Shown here: one piece after another, positions 28,043 through 36,800 of the stretch | How positions within the stretch are numbered: the stretch's first letter is position 1 | Layout of the letters: each line of letters begins with the position of its first letter | Source of the DNA: JAHZFN01 sp965149945 | GTDB lineage: Bacteria > Bacillota > Dehalobacteriia > UBA4068 > UBA4997 | Direction: 5' to 3' | NCBI GenBank assembly: GCA_965149945.1 | Contig: CBCTTQ010000006.1 | Span: 1 to 64,000 of the forward strand | Length of the DNA: 64,000 nucleotides | Notes under the pieces: model-generated | Seen by the model: only the letters and a program-made list of their open reading frames with translations | The model's database searches: none | What the model was told of the DNA's origin: nothing | Program-made: the position numbers and the translations under genes

Positions 28043-28075
28043 AAAAAAAGAGCAGGTTGTCGCCTGCTCTTTTTT
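28043..28075. terminator. Terminator between UPF0173 hydrolase and nth
   Basis: Stem AAAAAAGAGCAGG / CCTGCTCTTTTTT with a six-base loop. Confidence 0.88.
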
Positions 28076-28092
28076 ACGGGGAAGGGTGAAAA

Positions 28093-28722
28093 ATGCGGGG
28101 AAAGGAACAAATTTGGCAGGAGATGCTGGCTTTGCTGGAGGCGGCATACGGCGGGATCGGTCCCGCTTTGAAATTCAACAGCGTTTTTCAGCTGCTTATT
28201 GCGGTAATTCTTTCTGCTCAAACCAATGACAATCAGGTCAACAAAATTACGGCAGAGTTGTTTCGGGAACATGGCACTCCGGAAACCATGGCGGAATTGT
28301 CGGAAGAGGAACTGATCGCTTACATTCGCACCTGTGGCTTATACAAAAACAAAGCGAAGAATATTTATCAGACAACACGGATTTTGTTGGAGCAATACAA
28401 TGGACAGGTACCCGGCGATCGAGAGTCGTTGATGAAGCTGCCCGGTGTCGGCAGAAAAACTGCCAATGTGGTGTTGAGTGTGGGATTTCATGAACCTGCG
28501 CTGGCTGTGGATACTCATGTTTTTCGAGTGGCGCATCGAATGGGCTTTTCCGAAAGCAAGACGCCTGATGGAGTGGAACGGGATTTGTGCGCCATTATTC
28601 CGCGGGAAAATTGGGCGGACGCGCACCACTGGCTGATTTGGCATGGCAGAAAAGTCTGTTCCGCTAAAAAACCGGATTGCGCGCGCTGTCCGGTCGGATC
28701 CCTTTGTCCCCAGCTTTTATAA
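28093..28722 (+). CDS. nth: Endonuclease III
   Basis: A 209-residue base-excision repair glycosylase/lyase for oxidised pyrimidines. It shows the helix-hairpin-helix LMKLPGVGRKTANVVL containing the catalytic Lys, the catalytic Asp in LAVDTHVFRVAHR, and the C-terminal Fe-S cluster motif C-X6-C-X2-C-X5-C in VCSAKKPDCARCPVGSLCP. Length is standard. The start lies only 17 bases after a terminator, so its promoter must overlap that hairpin or lie upstream with read-through. Confidence 0.95.
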   Translation: MRGKEQIWQEMLALLEAAYGGIGPALKFNSVFQLLIAVILSAQTNDNQVNKITAELFREHGTPETMAELSEEELIAYIRTCGLYKNKAKNIYQTTRILLEQYNGQVPGDRESLMKLPGVGRKTANVVLSVGFHEPALAVDTHVFRVAHRMGFSESKTPDGVERDLCAIIPRENWADAHHWLIWHGRKVCSAKKPDCARCPVGSLCPQLL

Positions 28723-28837
28723 ATATTTTAGGGATAGCTGTGCGGCGACGGATTTAGAGCTGACAAAACAACAGAGGAGATTATGAGTTGCTTTTTTCAA
28801 TATTTCGCTGAAAAATAGAAAAAAGTTGAAAAAATGA

Positions 28838-28866
28838 TTGACAAGAGGGTTTGGTTATGGTAGAAT
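28838..28866 (+). promoter_or_regulatory. Upstream promoter of the tRNA operon
   Basis: TTGACA and TAGAAT separated by 17 bases, about 130 bases before the first tRNA. Consensus strength suggests a strong sigma-A promoter in tandem with the next one. Confidence 0.75.
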
Positions 28867-28948
28867 AAATCTTGCGTTCAGGGAAAATGTGCATTTCATT
28901 CTCTGAGGTGAATATGTTTTGCATTGACTGTAGAGCGATAAAAAAAGC

Positions 28949-28977
28949 TTGACAAGCCAAACAGGATGTGGTAAAAT
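28949..28977 (+). promoter_or_regulatory. Proximal promoter of the tRNA operon
   Basis: TTGACA and TAAAAT separated by 17 bases, placing transcription start about ten bases ahead of tRNA-Val. Confidence 0.85.
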
Positions 28978-28994
28978 AGTCAATGTCAGCAATG

Positions 28995-29071
<77 letters not shown>

Positions 29072-29076
29072 TGTAC

Positions 29077-29153
29077 GGCGCAGTAGTTCAGCTGGTTAGA
29101 ATGCCAGCCTGTCACGCTGGAGGTCGAGGGTTCGAGTCCCTTCTGCGTCGCCA
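29077..29153 (+). tRNA. tRNA-Asp (GTC)
   Basis: 77 bases with encoded CCA. Acceptor GGCGCAG / CTGCGTC has one G-T pair; anticodon GTC lies in CTGTCAC. Confidence 0.97.
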
Positions 29154-29158
29154 TATTT

Positions 29159-29234
29159 GCCTCGGTAGCTCAGTTGGCAGAGCAAGGGACTGAAAATCCC
29201 TGTGTCGGTGGTTCGATTCCGCCCCGCGGCACCA
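29159..29234 (+). tRNA. tRNA-Phe (GAA)
   Basis: 76 bases with encoded CCA. Anticodon GAA lies in CTGAAAA. The acceptor stem GCCTCGG / CCGCGGC has one T-C mismatch at pair 4-69, unusual but compatible with function. Confidence 0.95.
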
Positions 29235-29239
29235 TATGT

Positions 29240-29314
<75 letters not shown>

Positions 29315-29318
29315 AAAA

Positions 29319-29364
29319 GAAGTCCTGTTAAACATGATGATTTTTGTTTGACAGGGCTTTTTTT
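29319..29364 (+). terminator. Terminator of the tRNA operon
   Basis: Stem AAGTCCTGTTAAAC / GTTTGACAGGGCTT followed by TTTTT. Confidence 0.88.
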
Positions 29365-30159
29365 GTGCTGTAGGTCACTAAATCAACAGAAGAATCGGAA
29401 GCGTCATAGCGGCTGTTTGGTGTGATTTTGATAAAGGTGTTTGTAAACAATGTTTGTATCTATTAAAATAGTAGGTAAAAATTCACGGGCGCAAATCGTT
29501 ATTCCTGAGACTGAGCGGGAAATTGCTATTTAACTATCTAACCCTCAAAAACCATTGATTTTTTAAGGATTCACGCCTGTTTTTCATTCAAACCTTATCT
29601 GTTTGCCCTTATGAGCAAGGAGGGAAAGAGTAAACTTGTGTGTAACCGTATAAAGAGATAAGGCGAACACATTGCGATAAATCCTTTATTTTCAAGGCTT
29701 TTGGAGGGTTTTATTAAAACACTGTAACCTCTGTTGAGAGGTCATGATTTACTGATGTTCAAATTGCTATTTATAGTGTAAAAAGATAATCTGTAAGGAA
29801 CTGCACAAGGTAACGCTCTGACGGAGCCGCCTGCCGGGTTGTTCATGTGATCTTCAGGCTGTCTCCTGTAGTGGCCGCGGTGGTAATTACCCAGTCTGCT
29901 GCTTTGTTTCGTGTGTCTTAAAGTCCGGCTTTTGCGGCGTTTTTCCGGCCGGGATATTCTTTTTCAGACGGTCATTCTGTTTTTGAGGTGTCGCCTATCG
30001 ACGCCCTCTTTTCTCTCAGCTTACACTTAAATGATTGCCTGTCCCGTATGTTCGAAAGGCAGAGAATCAGTTCGGAGAACTTGTTATTTCTATGCTCACG
30101 GAATTGTGGTAAAATAATAAATGCAAAGTATCAAATCGAAATTTGGAGATTGTGTTAAT
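29365..30159. other. Relic-bearing non-coding stretch beside the tRNA operon
   Basis: No intact gene in about 800 bases. An imperfect inverted-repeat pair frames 29542-29708. From 29790 to 30060 the minus strand reads as broken protein-like segments (for example DRLKKNIPAGKTPQKPDF, and in another frame MNNPAGGSVRALP), suggesting decayed mobile-element genes. tRNA 3' ends are common integration sites. Confidence 0.45.
29542..29708. repeat. Imperfect long inverted repeat (MITE-like or recombination site)
   Basis: The left end starts CCCTCAAAAACCATTGAT and the right end, read on the minus strand, starts CCCTCCAAAAGCCTTGA. Similarity continues for about 35 bases through an AAGGATT block. The inner part also shows loose symmetry (GTTTGCCCTTAT against GTTCGCCTTAT). 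No clear target duplication was found. Confidence 0.5.
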
Positions 30160-30603
30160 ATGAAAATTAAAGAAATCAAAGAGAATAAAAAACGATTTCT
30201 TTCGCTGTTGCTGTTAGCGGATGAACAGAAGGATCTGATAGACAGGTATCTTGATAGAGGAATCATGTATGTTTTGGACGATGATGGCGTTAAATGCGAA
30301 TGTGTAGTAACAGACGAGGGAAACGGTGTTTTGGAAATCAAAAATATTGCAACTGAACCGGAATATCAGGGAAAAGGTTACGGTAAGGCGCTAATTGACT
30401 TTGTCGCTGCGACATATAAAGGGAAGTATTCTATACTGCAAGTTGGTACGGGGGATAGTCCGTTGACAATCCCTTTTTATGAGAAGTGTGGATTTGTTCG
30501 TTCGCATAGCATTAAAAACTTCTTCACAGATAATTATGACCATCCGATATATGAAGCAGGTGTTCAACTGGTAGACATGGTTTATTTGCAGAAAAAAATG
30601 TAA
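30160..30603 (+). CDS. GNAT-family N-acetyltransferase
   Basis: A 147-residue acetyltransferase of unknown substrate. The acetyl-CoA loop is EYQGKGYGKALIDFV, preceded by VLEIKNIATEP and followed by FYEKCGFVRSHSIKNFF, the usual GNAT order. The start is the ATG after TTGGAG; an ATG 39 bases upstream has no ribosome site. It lies in an accessory stretch and may be horizontally acquired. Confidence 0.85.
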   Translation: MKIKEIKENKKRFLSLLLLADEQKDLIDRYLDRGIMYVLDDDGVKCECVVTDEGNGVLEIKNIATEPEYQGKGYGKALIDFVAATYKGKYSILQVGTGDSPLTIPFYEKCGFVRSHSIKNFFTDNYDHPIYEAGVQLVDMVYLQKKM

Positions 30604-30661
30604 AGGCGCATTTACCGGGCAGATCGGGAGGAAGTGTGTGAAACTGTTCATCTAAGAGTGG

Positions 30662-30946
30662 TTGAGAGATCTGTGTATAAAACATGCCTTAGTACCGGAA
30701 CAGCTCACGGAGCAGATCCGCCTCTTCATTATGAAGGATAGGTTTAAAGACCGCAGCCATAATGCTCTTGCCAAATTAGCGAAGTTTTACGATGTGACTG
30801 TCGACTGTCTGTCAGCAATAAAAAATCATCCAAACGTTGATTTCGCGAACCTGCCTTTGAGTGATGACATGCTTGAATTGCTGAAAAGCGGGCAGGCAGA
30901 CAATTCCTTCTTGTATGAACTGAAGGTAGTGCTATTTTCTCGGTAA
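30662..30946 (+). pseudogene. Probable remnant of an Xre-type regulator
   Basis: A 94-codon open frame without a ribosome site. The middle (HNALAKLAKFYDVTVDCLSA) resembles the end of Xre helix-turn-helix domains, followed by a tail LPLSDDMLELLKSGQADN. The N-terminal recognition part is missing or altered, so this looks like a decayed gene. Confidence 0.45.
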
Positions 30947-31149
30947 AGCCGACAGTGCGGATGAGGCGCGACACTTTGCTTCGCGAAATCGCGCGCTGAA
31001 TCCCCGGACAACAAAACAGGCGGTACGTTTTTCTTTCCCGCTTGTTGCCGTCACCTCGTTTCACTGTCTGCGAGTAGTTCTTTGTAAGCTGACCTAACGC
31101 GAATGAGGAAGGATTTGGCAAATGGTAATTTTGTGAGGAGGATTTTAGT

Positions 31150-31791
31150 ATGGAATACGGACCGAACCCTAATGCGATTTATCCAAATGAAGCAATTAAG
31201 AGTATCTGCTTTATTAAAAATATCATTACTCGTCCTAATATTATAGTGGGTGAATATTCTTACTATGATGATGTGAACGGCGCGGAAAAGTTCGAAGAAC
31301 ACGTGACTCACCATTATGAGTTTATCGGGGATAAATTAATTATCGGGAAATTTTGCGCCATTGCAAAAGGTATTGAATTTGTGATGAATGGGGCTAATCA
31401 CAGAATGAAAAGTGTTACAACTTATCCATTCAATATTATGGGAGGCGGATGGGAGAAGTGTACGCCTTCCTTAAAGGATTTGCCGTACAAAGGGGATACG
31501 GTTGTCGGAAATGATGTTTGGATTGGGCAGAATGTTACCGTTATGCCGGGAATTCATATTGGTGATGGAGCTATTATCGGAGCAAATTCAGTTGTGACGA
31601 AAAATATTCCGGCGTATCATATTGCGGGAGGAAATCCTTGCGAAATAATAAGAAAGCGATTTGATGATGAACTGATTTTCTATTTGCTGAAATTGAAATG
31701 GTGGGACTGGTCTCCGAGAAGAATATTTAAAAATCTTGAAATTTTATGCAGTGGTGATTTGGAACAAATACGAAATATTTCAGAAATGTAA
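31150..31791 (+). CDS. Vat/CatB-like hexapeptide-repeat acetyltransferase
   Basis: A 213-residue left-handed beta-helix acetyltransferase of the xenobiotic acetyltransferase group (streptogramin Vat and CatB chloramphenicol enzymes). Typical segments are NIIVGEYSYYDD, GDKLIIGKFCAIAKGIEFVM, the catalytic-histidine motif NGANHRM (His-84), GNDVWIGQNVTVMPGIHIGD and AGGNPCEIIRKRF. AGGAGG precedes the start. Whether it gives antibiotic resistance cannot be told: many chromosomal members act on unknown acceptors. Surroundings are gene-poor and AT-rich, suggesting transfer. Confidence 0.88.
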   Translation: MEYGPNPNAIYPNEAIKSICFIKNIITRPNIIVGEYSYYDDVNGAEKFEEHVTHHYEFIGDKLIIGKFCAIAKGIEFVMNGANHRMKSVTTYPFNIMGGGWEKCTPSLKDLPYKGDTVVGNDVWIGQNVTVMPGIHIGDGAIIGANSVVTKNIPAYHIAGGNPCEIIRKRFDDELIFYLLKLKWWDWSPRRIFKNLEILCSGDLEQIRNISEM

Positions 31792-31913
31792 TTTTTTTTG
31801 TTTGCCTGGAAGATGGTACGATTGGCTGAATCGGCGAATAGTCGAGATGAACAGTACGGGGTCGCCGTTAACGAGGGCGTTGTTCCTTTTGGTTGATGAT
31901 AGTCTGTCAAGGA

Positions 31914-31942
31914 GCGGCAGCAAGAAACGCTGTCGCTTTTTT
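31914..31942 (+). terminator. Terminator downstream of the acetyltransferase
   Basis: Stem GCGGCAGC / GCTGTCGC with a seven-base loop, then TTTTTT. Confidence 0.75.
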
Positions 31943-32278
31943 CGCGGTCGAAAGCAGTAAAGAGTGTTGGCGTTTTTTTTATCTGGAAAAATATCAGATA
32001 ATCGGCATCCCGGACAAGAGCACCTGTCTGTGACGCGGAGGTAAGAACAGGGAGATTCATGAGATGAGCGAATGGCAAATAGAGGAAAATTGACCGTTGT
32101 CTCGTTCGAATCGTCACGTGGTAGGGCTTCTTAGGGGAAACGATTGGTAACATAAATCCGGCGCGGTGTTACGGAAAATGCCGCGTGGCGTGAAATATTC
32201 GAGTTGATTCTGCAAAGGCTTGGTTGTGATAGATTGCGCCTGAAGAAAGACGGCATCGAGGAAATGGTTGGTCGGGAC

Positions 32279-32307
32279 TTGACAAAAAGGAAGAATGGAA
32301 TTATAAT
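32279..32307 (+). promoter_or_regulatory. Consensus sigma-A promoter overlapped by an operator
   Basis: TTGACA and TATAAT separated by 17 bases. The last base of the -10 box is the first base of palindrome TGAACATTGTTCA, so a repressor bound there would block transcription start. Confidence 0.8.
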
Positions 32308-32319
32308 GAACATTGTTCA
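32307..32319. promoter_or_regulatory. Operator-like palindrome TGAACATTGTTCA
   Basis: A perfect 6-1-6 palindrome at the transcription start region. The form and size suit a TetR- or similar dimeric repressor. The same site recurs 235 bases downstream. Confidence 0.65.
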
Positions 32320-32541
32320 GAGATTCTGTTTCTCTTCTCCCAAGAAAAGGGTAAGAGAGATTTGGCGATTTGCAAGGCGGTAGGGCAAATCTGAGCCGGG
32401 TTTTCCGTGTCGGTGGGGTTGTCCGAAATGAATCAGCGGCAGTGCATTCGATAAGAGGTTGTTGGTATGTTCGATAGTAGAAATAAATGTCTGATTGAAA
32501 ATTGCGTCAAAAACTGGTGGGAAGTTTTTTTTGCGAATAAA

Positions 32542-32554
32542 TGAACAATGTTCA
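32542..32554. promoter_or_regulatory. Operator-like palindrome TGAACAATGTTCA
   Basis: Second copy of the palindrome (only the central base differs), just upstream of the ribosome site of the next gene. No matching regulator gene lies in the window. Confidence 0.65.
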
Positions 32555-32575
32555 GCAAATAGGGGAGGAATTTCT

Positions 32576-33025
32576 GTGAAAGTAAAAAGAAATACTTTGC
32601 TTCTCCTTGCTTGTTTGGTTTGGAGTGCGGCGGGATTCAATATTTTTCGAATTGGCGCGGAGGCGTATTGCTTTGGGGTGACGATCGGAAAATTGTTGTT
32701 ATCAGGAGTGGTTTTTGTGGTATTTCAAAAATTTATTTTCGGGAAATTGGTGCGGAAACATACGCAAAGAATCCGGCATGACGAAGAGGAACGGCAATAT
32801 TTTTGGAAATTTTTTGATAGAAAATCGTTTATCATCATGGCGGTGATGATGACGGGCGGTATTGGGCTGCGTTTATCCGGTTGGGTTCCCGAGAGTTGGA
32901 TTGCGGTGTTTTATTCAGGATTGGGGGCGGCGTTGCTGCTGGCGGGCATTTTGTTCGGCTGCAATTTTGTCAAATATGTGCGGGAAGACAGCAAGGGAGA
33001 AGCGGGGTCTGTCGAGAAGGAGTAA
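32576..33025 (+). CDS. Uncharacterised four-helix membrane protein
   Basis: A 149-residue protein with four probable membrane helices: TLLLLACLVWSAAGFNIF, LLLSGVVFVVFQKFIFG, FIIMAVMMTGGIGLRL and VFYSGLGAALLLAGILFG. The central loop KLVRKHTQRIRHDEEERQYF is conserved in clostridial homologues I recall, which have no assigned function. The start is the GTG after GGGGAGGAA. Transcription probably starts at the operator-controlled promoter upstream. Confidence 0.7.
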   Translation: MKVKRNTLLLLACLVWSAAGFNIFRIGAEAYCFGVTIGKLLLSGVVFVVFQKFIFGKLVRKHTQRIRHDEEERQYFWKFFDRKSFIIMAVMMTGGIGLRLSGWVPESWIAVFYSGLGAALLLAGILFGCNFVKYVREDSKGEAGSVEKE

Positions 33026-33128
33026 GTCTTTGTTGTCGCGGCGCTGTATGATTGGCGGAGAGTAAAGTGAAGGTATCGCGGGAGGAATGGGAGTGTATGG
33101 AATAAGAGAGCAGAGCGAGAGATTGATT

Positions 33129-33159
33129 AAAGCATCATCAGCAGATGATGCTTTTTTTT
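33129..33159 (+). terminator. Terminator after the membrane protein gene
   Basis: Stem AAAGCATCATC / GATGATGCTTT with loop AGCA and a run of eight T's. Confidence 0.88.
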
Positions 33160-33635
33160 GTGGCAAAAGGCGATGTGTCGGTGCAAAAAAACGATGGGCA
33201 AAGCTTTTTTTGGCGTTTTTGAAAGGTGGTTTTTTGTACGATCAGTGTATCATAATAAAACAAAGAAGAACAGGCAATCAGGCGAGGAAATTTGAAATAA
33301 AACGGTTTTTGGGGGATGATGTGATAATGAATAAAGGGATTGAAAGAAGCGCGAATGAGCATGGATACGGTTATTTTAAAAATAACGGTTGAAATATTTG
33401 GAAAATTTATAAACCAATTGTGTCATTTTGGGGATGATATTTTCAGCATGTTTTTTTTGAAATAGAAATGATGTACTGATGTACTTAATATGAAATGGCG
33501 ATTTGTTTATGATTTAAACAGTCTTAAAAAAGATATTAAAAAGAAAATACCTGTTAAAATTTATATTTCTTATAGTATATTTAAAGTATTCTCTTGGAAT
33601 TTTCAAAAATTTATAATTAATTTTTATGCTGAATA

Positions 33636-33644
33636 TGCTATAAT
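33636..33644 (+). promoter_or_regulatory. Extended -10 promoter of the protease-scaffold operon
   Basis: TGCTATAAT is a consensus extended -10 element; the -35 region is poor, as usual for this type. It would give a 5' leader of about 150 bases. Confidence 0.55.
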
Positions 33645-33707
33645 ATAGGTTAGATATAGTCATTCGAGGATAATTAATATCAGAGACGGTTATTGTATTT
33701 GTGGTTT

Positions 33708-33729
33708 GGGTCTTTCTGTCGAAAGACCC
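33708..33729 (+). promoter_or_regulatory. 5' leader hairpin of the protease mRNA
   Basis: A perfect nine-base stem GGGTCTTTC / GAAAGACCC with a TGTC loop, not followed by T's. It may stabilise the mRNA or be a regulatory element. Confidence 0.5.
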
Positions 33730-33804
33730 CTCTCCTTTGTTCCGAGTTCGCTTTCATAAAATTTTGAAATAAATTAAAACGAAAGAAAGAATGGAGTGTT
33801 AAAG

Positions 33805-36800
33805 ATGAATCGAAAGAAATGGAGACGGTTGTGTGCGTTTTTGTTAGGCGCGTCAATGCTGCTGACTTCTTTTGGCTCACCGGCATTGGCCGCAGATGCG
33901 GCGAAACGAGCGGAAGTCAACGCGTGGAACGCCATGGAAACGCAGCTGGAAGAGAAAACAGAAGACTTGCCTCAATCCGAGTATGATGGCTACATCATCA
34001 AGCTGAAAGAGGACCTGTCACCCAAAGTCAGTCTGGCAATGGAAGAAGAGGCGGAAGATACTCCCGGCATCGAGGCGGTGGAATACGCGGAAGATCTTTA
34101 CACGGCGGAAAGCCTGGAGGACGCGCAAGAATTTACTACCGCGCGCAATGTGGAGTATATTGAGCCCAATTATCTGTTGGAAATATATGATTCCGATACA
34201 GAGTTACTTTCGGAAACAAACCCCGATGATACATATTACACATCCGGTGACCAATGGAATTTGGATCAGATGAATGTGGGGGAAGCTTGGGCGCTGGGTC
34301 TGGAAGGACAAGATATGGACGGCAGCGCCGATATGGATTATGACGGGGATCCTGATAATGATGAAGTCGTTGTGGCGGTGATTGATTCCGGTCTGAAAGA
34401 AGGTCATGAGGATATTGATTGGTCACGGGTTCTGCCCGGACATAACTTCCTTGATACAAGCAACGCGTCGGATACCGATGATACTCAAGGACACGGGACT
34501 TTTGTCAGCGGTTTGATGGTGGCCACCAAAGATAACGGTAAAGGGATTGCCGGTATCTCTCAAAACATCTATGTGATGCCTTTAAAGGTGTTTAATTCTC
34601 GCACTACAGCCACCAGTGTGATTGTTAATGCCATCAACTATGCGGCGGAGCAAAAAGAAAACTTTGATGCCAGCAAAGGGCAGCAGGGTACCAATATCAG
34701 TGTAATCAATATGAGTTTGGGCGGAGAAACCGCGGAAAGCAGTCTGCAATCCGCGGTGGAAAGAGCCATTGACGCGGGCATCATTGTCATCTGTGCCGCC
34801 GGTAATGATGGGGATATGAGAGCCAGCTATCCGGCACAGTATGCCATTGGGGTTGGTTCCACAAATTCCGCGGAAGAAGTTTCTTACTATTCTCAGCGTT
34901 TATCCTTGGCGAATGGCGCCGGGTATGAAAATAAAGTTTGGGTTATGGCTCCCGGTGAAAATGTGACCAGTACCTATATGGAGTCAACCAATTCTTATTA
35001 TACAGCCAACGGTACTAGTTTTTCCTGTCCGGAAGTAGCGGCTTTGGCGGCTTTGGCGGTTAGTTTGAAAAACGACCTGACGGAATATTATCCCGACAGC
35101 CAAAACAATCATGAGGCATTTCGGCAGTTGCTGAAAGAAACCGCGGTACCCAAAAGCGGATCTGCCGGTGAGATCAACGGTCAGGATGTGGAATACGGTT
35201 GGGGAATTGTTGATTTCGGACAAACCCTGACCGCTTTGATCGGGGAAGTGGAAGGAGAAGGAAAGGTCTTTCTGCAAGCTGCCAATGAAGCGGGATCCGT
35301 AATCCCCGATGCGGAAATTACCGTAACCGATACCACCAATGAACAAGTGATTTCTCCGAATGAGGATGGCTCGTATACATTGCAGTTGGGCCGTCGATAT
35401 CAGTATGCCGCCGAAGCGGATCGTTATCAAGCCAAAACCGGTATTTTGGTGACACTTTCCGAAGAACGTACGGTAACCGTGACTTTGGCAGGACAAACCT
35501 ACAAGACTCGTTTTGATGTACGGAACAGTCGCGGCAATTTGATCAATAACCCGGAAATTACCGTCAGCAAAATAGGCGGAGGTACGGTTACACAAAACCA
35601 GGACGGCAGCTTCTCCACCGGTAACGGGAATTATCTTTATACCGTAAGCGCGGGCGGTTATTTTCCACAGAGCGGTTCTTTTGTCATTGACGATTTGAAA
35701 GAAAGCAATCTGGAAGAAAACGGTAAATTGATTTCTCTGACCGTTCACGGGGATATTGACGTTTGCAGTGTTAAAATGACCGCTATCGGCGCGGAAGGCA
35801 CCGATATTACCGAGGATACCATTGTAGATGATAACGGCATCAAAAAATCCGCCACAACGATTACGGTATTAAATTCTCAAAATGTTCCGCAGGAAGTGTA
35901 TACAGACGGATATTACAAACTGGAACCGGATACGTATACTTATACGGTAGAAAATGAACAGTATAAAACCGTAAGCGGCAGTTTTATTATTCGGGAAGAA
36001 GATAAGGATACGGCTCAAGAACAAAAAGTATATTTGAGTGATCGTGTTTATAATGTATACTTTGACATTTTCCCTCTTTATGCGGCGCGGCTGGTTACCG
36101 TGACCAATGGACTGGGTGAAGTGGAACGTCCTGTTGTGGATGATATGGATATTCGTTACCGACTTTGTGACGGAACCTATCGCTATCGTGTGGAATCCGC
36201 CGGTTACCAGACGCTCACCGGCACCTTTACCGTGAACGGAAAAACGACCAACGTGGAACTGCGTCTGGAAAAGGGAAGTGGTGTCGTGGATGACGGTACG
36301 TCGGATACCCCCTTCCTTACTATCAATACATCCCTGTTCCCGGTGTCCGATTTGCAGGATTATCAGACGAAAGCAACTTATACCATCGGTGATGTTGCTA
36401 CGGAAGTGACAGGGATCACTATGACGGATTTGATTGAACATTTCACCAATCCGTTGCAGGAGGCGTCCGGCGTTTCTGTTCGGGTTGGGGAAGATCAGGA
36501 ATATACGATCTCGGCGGAAGATTTTAAACGGACAATGATAGCCTGGCAAGATGATCAGTTATATTTGGCGACGGACGGTGCGAAAGTGATGATCGCCGAT
36601 CCGCAGGTTGTGACGGTATTATACCATGTACACCAGGAAGTGACGGACGTGCTGAAAGAAGCCACCTGTACCGAACCTGGACTGGCGCGTTACACTTGCA
36701 CACAATGTGGTAATGTGCGAGAAGCGGAACTCCCCGCGTTGGGGCATGATTACGATCCCAATACGGGAATCTGTACCCGCTGCGGTGATTCTCTGGAATT

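Larger units (their letters stand above)
31792..32575. other. Gene-poor interval with terminator, promoter and twin operators
   Basis: No supported gene. It contains a terminator (31914-31942), a consensus promoter (32279-32307), and two copies of the palindrome TGAACA-N-TGTTCA (32307-32319 and 32542-32554) leading to the small membrane protein gene. Confidence 0.5.
33026..33804. other. AT-rich interval before the protease operon
   Basis: No gene called. It holds the terminator of the membrane protein gene (33129-33159), a very AT-rich block, an extended -10 promoter near 33636-33644 and a 5' leader hairpin (33708-33729) for the protease operon. Confidence 0.5.

Noticed and set aside
31680..32153. 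A 157-codon minus-strand frame overlapping the end of the acetyltransferase
   Set aside because: Overlaps a real gene antisense, has no ribosome site and no recognisable features.
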